64,000 nucleotides of DNA from Pogona vitticeps (taxonomy: Eukaryota > Chordata > Lepidosauria > Squamata > Agamidae), in assembly GCF_051106095.1 (NCBI RefSeq), contig NC_135783.1:182792947-182856946 (forward strand), written 5' to 3'. The notes under the pieces were generated by a model that made no database searches, had not been told where the DNA came from, and saw only the letters and a program-made list of their open reading frames with translations. Positions 24,119 through 36,964 of this stretch are shown here, piece by piece. The position numbers and the translations under genes were made by a program. The number at the start of each line of letters is the position of its first letter. Positions within the stretch are counted from its first letter, which is position 1.

Positions 24119-24945
24119 CTTCAACAATGCTGGGGTTAGGGGTGCCAGACCCTGTTGTAATTCAAAATCGGTGTATAGTGATGGACATGAACTGGGAAAA
24201 TGGCGATTTGTGATGGTTCGTGGTTCATTCCTATTTACGAATCATGAACTTTCTGAAAAAACGAATCATTTCATGGTTTGTGCAATTTGGGATTTCTGGG
24301 AGTGGTAAAATGGCCCTTGCATGAGTTAGAGATGTCAGACTCTCAGCAAGTCTTCAGGTGACTCTCATTCTCCTCTCAAAGTTTGGTGAAGATTGACTTT
24401 GGGAAATTCAAATCACTATAGCCCCCACCCTCGCCCAAAGAAGCCTCTCTCTCAGAAAGTGCCTTTTTGCAGCTGGCTTGGGGAAAATTAAATGAATAGG
24501 TAATGCGAGGGAACTTGAGACATGGTGTTTGCTCATCATGAGGTGTCCTGGGGAGGGAACAGAAAGGGGGTGAGAACAAATGGACTGGCTAGCTAAGTGT
24601 CCTCATGCCAACTGTAACTACTATAACAAGCTATTCCCAGTGAGCAGGCTTGAGCTTCATGGCCTGGCCTGATAATGCCACACAAAGTTTTCTCTAGGTC
24701 CACCCCAGTGTTGCCTAGGGAATTGACTGAGTGGCACCAGACTATCTAGGCACCCCCAAATGAAGCATGGAATCACCAGTGTTTTGTTTTATTCTGGGCA
24801 GGCATGTTTCCCTGATGGTCCTCAAAACAAACCACAAAAAGGCCCAATTTGTGGGTTTCTGTCTTTCATGGTTCATTTTGTGTCCATCGCTGTTCATGTA
24901 TAAGCCTTATGCTCCCCCCAAACATAACTACAAAGCATAAACAAT
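24119..24945. mobile_element. MITE (about 24181-24886) inserted in an older repeat
   Basis: The inner element has inverted ends GTGATGGACATGAA and TTTGTGTCCATCGC. The repeat outside it resumes after the insertion (GTATAAGCC, ACAAAGCATAAAC) as in the uninterrupted copy at 7968-8070. The target duplication is blurred (TGTATA shared). The insertion is therefore younger than the outer repeat. Confidence 0.6.
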
Positions 24946-26089
24946 TTATGAAGAAATGCATACACATACATAACAGTTCTGTCGGGATTCTCTTCCATAG
25001 TGTCGACAATCCTTTCCATGCAGTACCATGTGTGATGAGTCTTAAAGATCTTCATGACCTAATCTACAGTCAGAAATTCAGATGTTACATTTGGGGGCAA
25101 GTAGACCACTTCAGTGTTGAACTCATGGGATTCGAGGTGGCCAGGGCCACAGTATTTATTAAATATTTTTATTGAATAGTTCTTTTTTATTTATTGAAAT
25201 ATTTATTGATTAGAAAAAATCCATGTATGACCAAAACCGTTCTGCTCTGACCTGTGCAATTCAAGAGAGGTGTATTCATATTTTCATTTTTTTTAAAAGA
25301 GTAACAGTCTCACCAAGTAAGACTTCAAACAAATTATCCCATTCTGTCACTAAGTACTGTTTGAGATAAATCTTTGATGTATCTTATCATCAACTGTTAT
25401 CATTTGTTTGCATAGTTGCTTAGCAGCTTGCATCTACATTCCTTATGTACTCCAACCAGTCATCGTGGAAACATTTCCAAAAACAGATTTTCCTTATCTG
25501 TATGTGTGTTCCAAATAGTGAGTTTCAGTTTCCATATGCTCTCAAAAATGTGTCTTCCTTAAACTTTTAGCCCTGTAAGAGCTCTAGAGGTTTGCAGGAC
25601 TTTAAACCATTAGGAGAAGTGGCCCGTGGGAAGAGGAGGTAAGAGGGGCAGTCAGTGAAAATTACCTCCCTTCCTTCCCAGCAATGTTCCCAATTCAATT
25701 CAAAGAATTTTCCTGAAAGCTGGAAGGAAGAATACCAAATTGACATCTTTCAATACAAGGAACAGAGAGGTATGCTAACCCTAACAGGTTGTGAGGGTGC
25801 GGTACTTTGAGGCTGGAGTTCTTCCCTTTCACCAATAACTTCACTAGACAATGTTTGCATAGATAACTGCAGAACATTTATTTTTGCATTAACAAATAAA
25901 CCATTATCCTGAACTGACAAAGTCTGTCTCCTTCCTCCAATGAGGCGGAAAGGGGCTTCCATTCTTCTACAACAAAGGGATTGCCATAACTGGAATTCCA
26001 GGGTCCTGGAAGTTCTGGAGGTGTCCATGCCTTTAACACAGTACCCATCTGTACAGGCAACAGGGTCACGGCCATGTCACCAAGGAAAT

Positions 26090-26156
26090 TTTATTAATTA
26101 ATTAATTAATTAATTAATTCGATTTATACCCCGCCCCCCTAGATAGTGTCTACTTG
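26090..26156 (-). repeat. LINE/SINE tail with (TTAA)n
   Basis: In reverse it reads CTATCTAGGGGGGCGGGGTA, then TAAATC and an ATTAATTA repeat. This is the 3' terminus common to L2-like LINEs and their SINEs. A plus-strand tail of the same kind is at 9785-9835. Confidence 0.65.
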
Positions 26157-26695
26157 GAACCAGCGTCTACTGGTTCCAAGGTTTCCCAGACCTCCACTCC
26201 TCCATCTTCCTCATCTCCTGAACCTGCCACTCACTCCTCTCACGCCTGTCCTCCTCTACCTTCTCTCTTCCCTTATCTTCGTTCTCCACTCTCTAGCTTC
26301 GGCTTCCCCCAATAAGTTGGTTGGCAGGGGATCACTGGCCTTCTCCTATGATTTGCCTCTTCTCTGGGCATTCTCAATCTCTCCCACTTCTGGGTCCATG
26401 GATTTTGTATCCAGATCCGTTCCCACCCTGGAAGCAATGTCCCTCTCCGTCCTACCACCTCATCTTTCTCCTCTCTCTCTCTGCTCCCTTTTCCCGCCTC
26501 TTTCAACTGCTGTTCTCTTACTCCCATCCCGCTTCATGTCTTGGGCTTGTGCCTTCTCTTCAGTCTTGGGTAGGGACTCCTCTGGGGCTTCCTCTGGAGT
26601 CATCTGGGGTCCACATTTCCCTCCAATTTCTGTCTCTTTGGTGGGAATGGACAGCGCTCCAGCGCTCTTAACCCTAAACAGTCTAAAAGCTTAGC
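26157..26695. other. Long open but unidentified segment
   Basis: A plus-strand frame of 182 codons (26146-26694) and a minus frame over the same DNA are open. The plus product is S/P/L-rich with no domain I recognise. The minus reading (with TPEEAPEES and ERGGKREQRERG) is charged and low-complexity. The polypyrimidine bias of the plus strand is enough to explain both. Probably repeat-derived, next to a LINE tail. Confidence 0.3.
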
Positions 26696-26699
26696 AGAA

Positions 26700-26898
26700 T
26701 AAATTTTTAGCAACAAAATTACTTTCCCCCTCCATTTTCTTTGCAAAATGTGGAGGGGAAAAGCTGCTTTTTGCAGCAAAAATGTAGGGGGAAGCAGGAA
26801 TCACTTTCCCCCTCCACTTTCTTACAAAGAAAGAAATTTTGGGTTAGAAAAGGGGGTGTCTTATACATGGGGGTGTCTTATAAACGTCAGAATACGGT
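26700..26898. mobile_element. MITE fragment
   Basis: It contains repeated CTTTCCCCCTCCA blocks and ends GTGTCTTATA-AACGTCAGAATACGGTA, a mariner-type MITE terminus next to TA. The left end is not identifiable. Confidence 0.45.
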
Positions 26899-29384
26899 AC
26901 TTCAGAGGTTTTGGTGCCTGGTTAAATTAAGGGAAACACTGGACAGGCCCACTGCTTGTTCGGTTTGCCCTTTGCCTCAGACATCCCATCCAGCCTTGTC
27001 TTCCTCAGAGTCTGAGCTCTGCATTGTAGCATTTAGTAAAGGATAGATATGTACAGACACCATTCCAGGGCTGAAGGCAGCTCTGGATTGAACTAAGTAC
27101 AGTAGTTATGAAAACATATATAAGGAGCTGATGAGACACAGCCTATAATGATTCCTGGACGGAAGAATTTACTGTGAAGTATGGCTGCAGCTCATTTGGT
27201 CCAGCTATCTAATTTCTTACATACTCTTTTCTTTTCCTTCCCCTGGTTTAATGGAAGATTTAAAAGATAGTCATGTTTAAAAGACATGTACATGTTTTTC
27301 TTCTTTGTGGCTATTTTCTCATACAAGAAATACGCATTGTGCTGGCCTATCTACAACTGTCATTCGAAAGTTTTGAAACAAAGAGCACAGTCCTGATTGG
27401 TATTATCAACAGAAATTTGGAACAACTTGAATAATCTCTGTTCAGCAGATAATAAAGCCTAGCCTGTGTGGTACAACCTTCAGTTTTGATTAAGCAACCA
27501 ATTTTGTTTAAGTAGTAGTTTGACAATAACATTCCATTAAACAAGCCAGCCAGCAGAATCCAGATACTTCTGACATAGGACAGTAAAGTTAAAGAGGTAG
27601 AGAGTCACGAGCATTCCATACTAAATGCAATCTTCTATTTGGTCCCCCTGACATACTCCTACTTCCCAATCTTGCTTTCTCTCTACTCTTCACCCAACAG
27701 AGCTCAGAGAAAAAGAAAATACTGTATCTCTCCACTATTGTAGCTGTAGAAGAGGTAGCCGTGCCAAAAGAAAAAAACCAGTCCAATTAGCATTAATGTT
27801 ACTCTACCATTGTTATTTTATAACAGAGGTTCTCACATTCTTTACACACAAACTTCAATGAAATCCTGACATATCAAAGATGCTACTGTATCACCACAGT
27901 GTTAAACACCCACTGACTTTCTTACCAACCAAACATCATCTCTGTATTTCAGTACTGTATATGTTGATACCATGTATAAATATTTACCATATCTCTTTTG
28001 CTTATGCTTGGTGTAACAGTTAGTCTTTAAGGTGCCTTTACATTTTTAAAATTTGTTCTTTTATCTTTTTATCATTTTTTAATTTTTTAAATCTATAATC
28101 TCTCCAGTGATGCCCTGGGAAACTTGGCCTAAACTCAGCTCCCTGAGTGGTGATCAGACATGACAGAATATTAAAATATAATGCAGCACTTCCTATATGT
28201 GCTGCTTAAGTTAGGTGTAAGGAGGTGCCTTTATGCTGTAAGCATTCTTTAATTTGTGATTGTAATATTTGTTTGTTAAAGACTTTCCAGGGAAATAAAA
28301 GTTAAGTAGGCTTGTTTTAAAACTGGAAAACAAACTAATTTTGTTGAAATGATTTTGTAAAATTTTTGTGTGTTTTATCACAAAACTCTCACCAAAAATT
28401 TCTTGGTACAGCAGACAGTGTGAAGGCACAAGGGTTTTAAATCAGATGGATAATTTCTAATGATAGAACATTGGGGGAAAGCTTTTACAGTGTGATTGAA
28501 AATGGACTGATGTGGCTGCAAAATGGAAGCAGAAATTGCTCAATACTATTAGGAGAGATGAGGGTGTTCTCTGATAAAATAGCATGATGATCTATGTATG
28601 CGTTTATGGGGAGACAATTATTTTGGACTGTATAAATATTTACTAAACATATATTTATTAAAAATAATCAGACAGCCATTTGTAAATAATCATATGATAG
28701 TGTCTAAGGTGATCTCATGATTTTTTAAATTAAAAAGCCATGCAATATGGATAGACTTTTATCCTTTGTTTTTGCATTGAGAAAGTAATAAACCAATTAT
28801 TTATTTGACTGGGGTTGATCTCATTTTGGTTTTAGTCCGGAATATTATTCATTATTCATATTATTTGTGATTAAAGCAAAACGGTATTAATTCTAGGGTG
28901 CTTCTTGCATACCTGCTTCCTCTCTCATTCATCTTTATTTTAAAACCTGGTTAATCTTTGCACTAGTTCTCCTAAGAGAAATATATGTCATCCAACATTC
29001 TGCCCAGAAGGGAAATAACAAGCTAATGTCTGCCTAAATGCCTTGGCTTGCTTACTGTCATTCAGGAAAAAAAATTCAGGAAAAAATCCTGCTTAGCAGG
29101 ATATTTGTCAGTAAAGATACAGTACTATTTGGTTATTCATTAAGTTTAAATGACCTTATCAGAAAGAGAGATGCCATTGAATCAGCTTAAAATTAACTTA
29201 TTCTCTCAGGCAAAATTTGGCTTGGTCCATGATCATCATCTCATTCATTCCTCCATGTTATAATTTTCAGCAGCTACTGACAAGCTAATATTAGTGGGCA
29301 TACTGTATGCTATACAGAACCTTGCAGAATTCTGAGTTTTAAGAATGTAACACAATGCATATCTGCATTGGGAACTATGTTGAA
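26899..29384. other. Intergenic DNA, nothing recognised
   Basis: No gene, and no repeat family that I can name. Confidence 0.5.
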
Positions 29385-29770
29385 GTAATGGGGTAATGGG
29401 TTAGAGGCACTAATATGCATCAATGCCTACTGTCCACCCAATAAAACAGAAAATCTCATCTCTTTCTGGAATGAATTGGAAGAAGCCATCAACCGCTGCG
29501 AGTTCCTGCACCCGAGAGCAGTTATACTGTAGTTTTGTGTGGCAACTTTAATACTAGAGTTGGCTCTGGCTTAACTGAGATGGTATTTGATTCAGACCTA
29601 GAGTATAATGAACCCTTCCTTTCTGACTGTCTTTCTTTGGATAAAGACCTCAGTAAACAAGGTAGGAAGCTAGCCAAGACAATGTCCGGCCTACAACTAA
29701 TTTGCTTTCATGGCAGCTCTCGGGATGACTCAAAAGGATATTTCACCTTCCCATTTAATTCAGTTGAACT
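29385..29770 (+). mobile_element. LINE endonuclease-domain fragment
   Basis: The plus strand encodes INAYCPP, WNELEEAINRCEFLHPRA, then CGNFNTRVGSGL (degenerate GDFNARVG of the APE endonuclease) and KQGRKLAKTMSGLQLI. The order of motifs is that of the AP-endonuclease domain of non-LTR elements, perhaps the I/Ingi/Vingi side. A frame break separates the first and second parts. Confidence 0.7.
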
Positions 29771-30822
29771 TACTTCTGAGTAGACATGTGTTAGATCTAC
29801 ATGTAAGCCATACAATATGCATTTCAACTAATTAACAATGCTACTGCTTACCATGGACCCAATCTGGGCAGTTTTAAATCCCATTAATTTTAGTGGGATT
29901 ATTAAACAAATGTTTCAATTTTTCCCATTGCTTAAGTTTCCCTGGACTGTGCCCCACTTATTTTCAAAGGCATCTTCAGAATCCCCACAAGCAATTTAAA
30001 CAGCGATTTTCCCCATTTGATGTGTTTAATCATTCACAGTTTATAGGGGAGAGAGGAAACCAGATGCTTCAGGAAAGAGCGAATGAAAGCCAAATATAGA
30101 TGCTATGCTATCTTCATGCCTTTATTGTTTATTAAAACCTCACAAGTAGGTCAATGGTGAAACATACATGCATATTCAAAGGGTAGAGTGATGTTCTGCA
30201 TATTTATTTGGAACTCCATTCTGCTGGATTCAGTAGAGATTACTCCATTTATACAGGATGTATATGCATGGCATTGCAGCCTCAGTTATTCTGTCAATTT
30301 GCCACAAAAGCCTGGAGATCAGTGCCTCTGTGTTGAGTGTGGTGCCCTTTAGAGCCACTGCTTGCAGAAAAATGGGAGTCATTAGTAGAACCATTCAACA
30401 TTTGGAATTCAGTAGTGTTCAGCATTGCCAAAAGAACTCGGGTTCTGCAATCAAGCCAAATTACACAAATACATTGAAAATGCAAATTGTCTGCTTTACA
30501 AAAGTACTCTTGATTTAAAGGATTCCATATTTCACCTGCATTTGGTACTTGACTCTTGATATAACTCAAGGAGGAATGGGGGTGGAGGGAGAGATGGGAT
30601 AAATTATGTCAGGACTCTCCCAACTGGGTACCCTCAATATATATTAGACCACTAGATTATACAAGGTTGAATTGTTTGAATAAACAAAGGGCAGGAAGGG
30701 GAAGATAAATCTGAGGAAACAGGAAATGAGCTTTGAGAATGTATTTTATTCATTCATTAGTAATATTTACATCCTGTTTTTTTATAGAGATATTATTTTT
30801 AACAAGGCATTTTAAAATGCAT

Positions 30823-30930
30823 ATTGTTGTTGTTGTTGTTATTATTGTTGTTGTTGTTATTGTTATTGTTATTGTTATTACTGGTGGTGGTAGCAGCAGC
30901 AGCAGTAGCAGTAGTAGTATCATCATCATT
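30823..30930 (+). repeat. GTT/ATT/GTA/GCA trinucleotide microsatellite
   Basis: A compound run of GTT, GTTATT, GGTGGTA, GCA, GTA and TCA trinucleotides. It directly abuts a MIR-like SINE remnant (30935-31060). Confidence 0.9.
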
Positions 30931-30934
30931 ATCT

Positions 30935-31060
30935 CAGTTTAATCTCACAATGGTCTTGTCAGGTAGGTTAAGCTAAGGGAGAGAGACCGGCCCATGGTCA
31001 GGGAACTGAACTTGGATTTCCCAGATCCTGGTTCAGCACTAACCACCACAATGTATTAGC
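30935..31060 (+). repeat. MIR-like SINE fragment
   Basis: It reads CAATGGTCTTGTCAGGTAGG and then a core ending GATTTCCCAGATCCTGG and CACTAACCACCACA, the reverse of a tRNA head. Same family as 17820-18045, opposite strand. Confidence 0.6.
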
Positions 31061-31658
31061 TCTCCATGTAAGATATGGAAGTAATTCCTAAGAAACCTGG
31101 ATTTGTAAGAAGAAGATACAGAAGATCCCTGCTTATGTGAGAATCTACTTAAGCAGCAGTACTGTAATTAGGAGGCAGCAAATCACAGGAGTGGCCCTAG
31201 CAGTCTGTAGAATGAAGCATCCTGCTTCATGAAGCCCTGAGGACTGGGGGAAGGTGGGAAAATGACATCAGAAATTGGTTTCTCACTGTTGCAGCATGAC
31301 TTCCAAAGTGCAGCCATGCAGGGAAACACCTTGGACAAGCAGTGCCACGTATTCCAAAATGTAATATTTTAAGAAGGCTCCCTGAGCTGTGATACAAGTC
31401 TATGCAGAGACACGTGTCTTCTACTGTATGTTCTCTTCGTCAGCTAACAGGGTGCGGTGGCAGTCTAATAGTATGGATTAATGGACTTCATCTTCTTAAG
31501 TAGAAACTTGGAAAAAGCTTCAGCAAAATGCTTCAGAAGCTTGGAGAAGGTTACAAGTGAAAGCAGAGTGGCTTAGTGATGCTTCCCCCCCCCATTCTTT
31601 TTTTTCCATCTGTAGAACCTGCCCCTTCTGTGTAAGGGATCTCAGCATCATTGTAGGG

Positions 31659-31794
31659 CAGTCATGCCCAAACTTGAGTCTTCAGATGTTCTTGGACTAA
31701 AACTCCCAGAAGCCTTCACCACTTGCTGTGCTGGCCAGGATTTCTGGGACTTTAAGGCCAATAACATCTGGGTAGCCAAGGTTGGGAACCACTA
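31659..31794. mobile_element. 136-bp hAT MITE
   Basis: The ends are CAGTCATGCCCAAACTTGAG and, reversed, TAGTGGTTCCCAACCTTGG. The flanks TTGTAGGG and TTGTATGG agree at 7 of 8 bases, an 8-bp hAT duplication. Internally it has the common CTCCCAGAAGCC block. Confidence 0.75.
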
Positions 31795-33417
31795 TTGTAT
31801 GGCATTCTAGGAAACAAATTGTGGCTACCAACTGTCTATTAGAAGGAGCTCTGTCGTATCTGTTTTTTAAGTAGACCCTTGTACTTTTCTTTTTTTTTTT
31901 TGAAATTTAAACCAGCTGAATAATTGTCAGATGCCTCCTCCCCAAATGTGCTGGCAAATGGGGGCATTTTCTTGTAACCCAAGGAATGTGTTTCGTTGGG
32001 TTAGCCTGCAGGCACAGGGTCAATAAGGAGATGAAAGGGTGCCACTGTCTTTTGACCTAAGAGTCAAATAAGCTGATATCTGACTTTTCACCTGCCACTT
32101 TAAAAATTAGAGTCCTATTTATGTCAAAGTAAAAGAGGAAACTCTCTCTCTCTCTCTCTCTCCCCTCTGGGTGATGCTCATTTTCTGCCTGAATGACATT
32201 TCCCTGAATGTCGTTGGCAATTGGGAACTATTGCCATATGGATGAAAGACTCCCATATCTGGAGGTTAAACAGAGCTACTTCTGCAAACTTTACAGGATT
32301 GTCAAGTCTACTCAGTTCAACAGATTTTTTAAAAGCACTTAACTTTAAAAAAAAATTAAGCTTAAACATTTCAAAGGCTAGACAACTATTCTTATGCGAT
32401 TTGAGAAAAGGAAGTTTCACACTTCATATAATTCAGCAGTGCTTCTGTCTTTTTTTCAACATGCATTGAATCCACACAGTGGCGATTAGTGATATATCCA
32501 TTTTATGTGAATGAGACGGAGCAAGCTTGATTTGCTGCTTTCCACCCTAATGTTGGTGGCAAAGATAGTGCCCTTCAATCACACTGAGCCTGCCTGCGTC
32601 ACCATCCTCCATTGGATTCAAAATATTCAGACCACCCAGCCTCACCCAAGTGTGGTCCAACCCTTGCGTTGCCCGAGTATGGCTTTCTCTCTTTCTCTGA
32701 GTTTCCTTCACAAAATTACAGTGCCAAGCCACAATGGAGAGCTTTAATCTTTTTTAGAACCAAAAACTCCTGTATGGATAACCTTCTGGTTGTAACAACT
32801 GTGATTGCAAAAGCAAGAGAATTATGTCTATATTCTCTTAAAAATACTCAGAATACATTTTGATTTATATGCAAATCCCATAAATATTCCCCAGGTCACT
32901 TCCCAATAGTCTCCAAGCAGTCTCCAGTAAGCAGGGTGCGGGATTCACTCCAAATGTGACAACATGTGCTTCATTGAGGACAAAGTTTGGCCAGCCCGGG
33001 TGGCCTGAACATTCTGGGTTTGGTGATGTAATGAGAGCAGTCAGACTTTGGGGGAAGGGGAGAACATAACTCCCGGAATCCATAGTCAGCATGCCCCCCT
33101 ACCTGGGGTATGTTGGGAATAAGAGTCCAAAAATCGATCTTGCCAGGCTCTAGTTACTGTCCATGACCATTACCTCCACTCAGTTAATTTATGCACAAGT
33201 AGTGTAGTGGGCCAGGACATAAAGGATCAAGGGAATAGGATTTTTTTTTTGATTATCAGAGACAATGACACAATTTCCCCCTGCCTTGGCTTCACTCGTT
33301 TTCTCAATTTAGCTCAGCTCAGAAGGAGGTAGAGGAATAGATTTTCCCAGCCAGTTCTCTGAATTACACCTGCCATTATACAAAGTATTCTGGGTGGCTT
33401 ACCTTTATCTTCACTAT

Positions 33418-34307
33418 GGGCTCGATCACATGTGCCAAAAGAATGCCAGTTTTACTAATTTTGCCATGATTTAGATTGTTTAAAAATTTTCTGTTCACAT
33501 AACAAACAGCTAAGATTGATTCATTCGTTCTGGAAATTGGTTTGTTTCCTCCTCGTTAGGACAGTTGTTTTAAAATGTACTGATTATGTATCGATTCAAT
33601 TAATTTCGATTCTACCCGTGTAAATATTGTTGTCTATTTATTTACTTTTCAAAAGGGTCAGTTTTTTGGGTGCTGTGGCCACTTAATGACCACTGCACTC
33701 GTACTGTTTTTAACATTTTGTTAAAGGCATATTGGTAAATCACTTATAGCAAGAGTAGCAGCCACAAAAACAACAGGAATATATTGCTCAGAGGAAGATT
33801 GCTTCTCTCCTCCCTTGTGAGTGTGGAAAGAGATCTTGAGCAGCGAATGGATCATTTGAAGGGGGGAAAGAAAGAGGCATCGCCATATCAACAAATCTCT
33901 TGTTGTAGCAGAAGCAGCAACCAGCCACAAAAAAACAAAAGGAATACATTGCTCAGAGGGAGACTGCCTTCTCTCACCTCCCTTCCCTGGGTGACCACCA
34001 TCCTAGTAGGACTGTAATTTGGGCTTTAAGCTTGTAATGCCTTACGGATAAAGTTTTAAAAATATTTTTAAAAAGGGGGTGGTGGGGCCAGCATTGGCCC
34101 GGAATCATAATGATAAAATAATCAATTTAAAATACTTGTCCTGGGCAGTCTGCTAGAACAGTTCAAATAGCTGGAAACTAAATGATTATTTTCACAACAA
34201 TGTGAACGTACCCACTGATACATACATCACATGACCACATTTAAAATGCATTGATTCCAAAAAGGGGTGAAGATAAAATGATTCTTTTAGCACGTGTGAT
34301 TGAGCCC
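33418..34307. mobile_element. 890-bp Harbinger-like non-autonomous element
   Basis: Terminal inverted repeats GGGCTCGATCACATGTGCC and GGGCTCAATCACACGTGCT (right end reversed) continue with AAAAGAAT on both sides. TAT flanks both ends as a 3-bp target duplication. GGGC ends with a 3-bp target fit the PIF/Harbinger group. Inside, a block of about 75 bp (about 33750-33822, AGCAGCCACAAAAACAACAG) is repeated at about 33911-33985. No transposase. Confidence 0.75.
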
Positions 34308-35288
34308 TATCTTTACAAAAGACCTGTATCTGCTTAAGATGCCGAATGTCTAGAGCTGGGCAGTTGATATGGATGAACACTATTTGCTTTGTCATGATGA
34401 GTATTTGTACTTCCATATGTATTACCACTGTGTCCCAGGGATGCACCAGAAGAGAGAAACAATTGATCTGGTGCTCATGCCAAATGATACTGATAAGGTC
34501 AGGATAGATTTCCTTTAAGATAGTATCTGCTGTTATGTTCAATATCTTTAAGACTGATGAGAAGAGTAGAAATGGAAAGATTCCATTTTCTGGCAGGGTT
34601 GGAAGGCTTAATATCAGTATTAGCAAATTCTTATACATTTACTAAGGACAATGATTTTACAAAGTCAAATGCTGGTACTGCATCTCTTTCCAGTAGATGG
34701 TAAAAAGCATACAGAATACTTTAGTAAGTATCCTGAAATGTCAAAAGGAATCCAGAACTCATTCTGACTCAGAATTAGAGATACTTTTCTTTCAATGTGG
34801 ACCAAACTGAATAGCAACTGTCTTGCTGCAGCTTGTCTTTGTTGTTATCTACAGCGCATATGTAAACATAAAACACATGCAGTTGCAAAACGAGCAGGAA
34901 CTCAAGTTAGACAGCTGAGAAAGCATGGGTATTCTGCCAAAAAGCCTTGCAATCTTGTTCTCCTGATATGTGGTAAATTCTTATCTGGTCTTCATGACCT
35001 CCAGTCAGCTGCGGTGAAATCTCAGAAGTCTAATTTATCTAAATAACCAGCTACTGTATTTTTCCATACATATAAGCAGTCAGGGGTCTGTGTGCTTGGC
35101 TGCCTATAGTAGGGTTTTTCAGAGAAGCAGGGGGACGATTGCCCCCTCATGGCATTGTCTATCGATTCTGATGATGACAGTTCAAATGCAGTGAAGGTTG
35201 GGAAAAGCATTGCTTTAACTGGAATAAAGAAAATGAATAAATAAAGAGTTTAAGGCAACAAATTAACTGGCCTTGCTGCATGGGTTAA

Positions 35289-35450
35289 CAGGGCTGGTTC
35301 TACCCTTGGGCAGAGGGAGGTGGCTGCTTCAGGCAGCAGATGCTGAGAGTCTACCAGTCCAGCCGGCTTTGTACATGGAATGGGAAGGGGCGCCATTTTA
35401 TTCTTTGCCTCAGACAGCAAAATATCTGAAGCAGGTTATGAGGAAATGAA
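35289..35450 (+). mobile_element. MITE with CAGGGCTGG end
   Basis: The left end is CAGGGCTGGTTCTACCCTTG. The right part has GCCTCAGACAGCAAAATATC. Relatives with the same two blocks are at 43535-43620 (left part only) and 46706-46973. hAT-type by its CAGGG terminus. Boundaries approximate. Confidence 0.5.
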
Positions 35451-36579
35451 AAGCTTTTACATATGCTCACCGAAGTACAACCAGTTGCTGTCTTTTGGCC
35501 CAGTCTACCCCACAGGGCTCTTGTGAGTACAACATGTGCAAAGCATCGTCAGTGCTTTGAGGGGTGAGATGGGATAGGAATGTTACTTTCTTGGATACAC
35601 TTGGTTTCTGGAAATAAGCCATGTCTACTTCATAGTGGTACATTCATCACTTGATTTCTGCATTAGGAAGTGACCATCTGTAGTTCATATTACAATGGAA
35701 TCAATTCACACATAACTCTTTGCTTTATCAAGCACACAATAATATTTCTTTATTTGTATCAGAGTACTGTACAATTTACAATTATAGACGTACGTATATG
35801 CAATATAGGTAAAATTAAAATGTTAAGTTAGACTATTTTTAAACAGGAGCAGATTACTTCAATAACAGTCTGATTGTTTTAACATTTTGAGTGTACAATA
35901 ATGCAGTACATGTCTTCAGTGTGGGATTGTCACTCTCAAATTGGCCTTCTCAGTCACACTAGACACTGTTCCAAGTCCTCTATTCAGAGCATGTTACCAT
36001 AGTCTCTCGAGACTGAAGGATGCCTAAAATTTAGATGTAGTACAGATAGATTTTTATTTATTTACATGGTACATGTGTGAATTAGGCATGAGTGAAGGAT
36101 GGACAAGGTAAAGGCATCTTCTCTGTGGATCATTTCACTGGTCACTGAAATGTGTCCGGGTGTGAAAGAAATTCTGAGATTAAGAGGAATGATATATAGG
36201 TAGCATACACACAAGCAAAAGGCAAGGATCATCATTTTGAGTTAGTTAAAAAAACTAACAAAAAAGTTTGTTAAAATCTTTTTAACAAGTGTTCTTGGTA
36301 GATTATATGCAATATTTCAGTCTACAAGAAAATTATATAGTTGGCATTCAACAAGTACAATTCCCCCCCCCCAACTGCTAAACAAACAGTAACTAAATGT
36401 TTGACTAAGCCTAGCCTAAGGCTAGCCATAGGTGGCTGGATAGTTCAGTGAGACAGAGCACACAGAGCAGGCAAAAGCACCACAGTCCCAGAGGGTGGGA
36501 GGGATGGAGGGGTTAGAAGTAGGGAATGGTAAACTGCTTCTGCTTACTCTACACCTAGAAAACCATGTGACAGTATCTA

Positions 36580-36964
36580 CAGTGGTGCCTCGCTAGACAG
36601 TTACCCCGCCTGACAGTTTTTTCACTAGACATTGACTTTTTGCGATTGCTATAGCGATTCGCAAAACAGTGATTCCTATGGGGGAATTTCGCTGGACGAT
36701 GTTTGGTCCCTGCTTCGCAAACCGATTTTCGCTAGACAACAATTTTGACAGCTCCCTCCGCACTTGCAAAATGGGTGTTTCCGGGACCTAAGCTTTGCAA
36801 GACAGCTATTTAAACAGCTGATCGGCGGTTCGCAAAGCAGCTTTCCTATGGCCGATCTTCGCTAGATGACGATTCTTTCCCATTGAAACGCATTAAATAG
36901 GTCTCAACTGGTTGTAACTCGAATAGGTTGTAAGTTGGGATGTTTGTAATTCGAGGCACCACTG
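36580..36964. mobile_element. 385-bp Tigger/pogo-like MITE
   Basis: It is flanked by TA on both sides, with inverted ends CAGTGGTGCCTCG and CGAGGCACCACTG (exact 13-bp match). The interior repeats GCTAGACA and TTCGCAAA motifs. Best match in the window is the copy at 62983-63396, which shares CAGCTGATCGGCGGTT. Confidence 0.9.
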
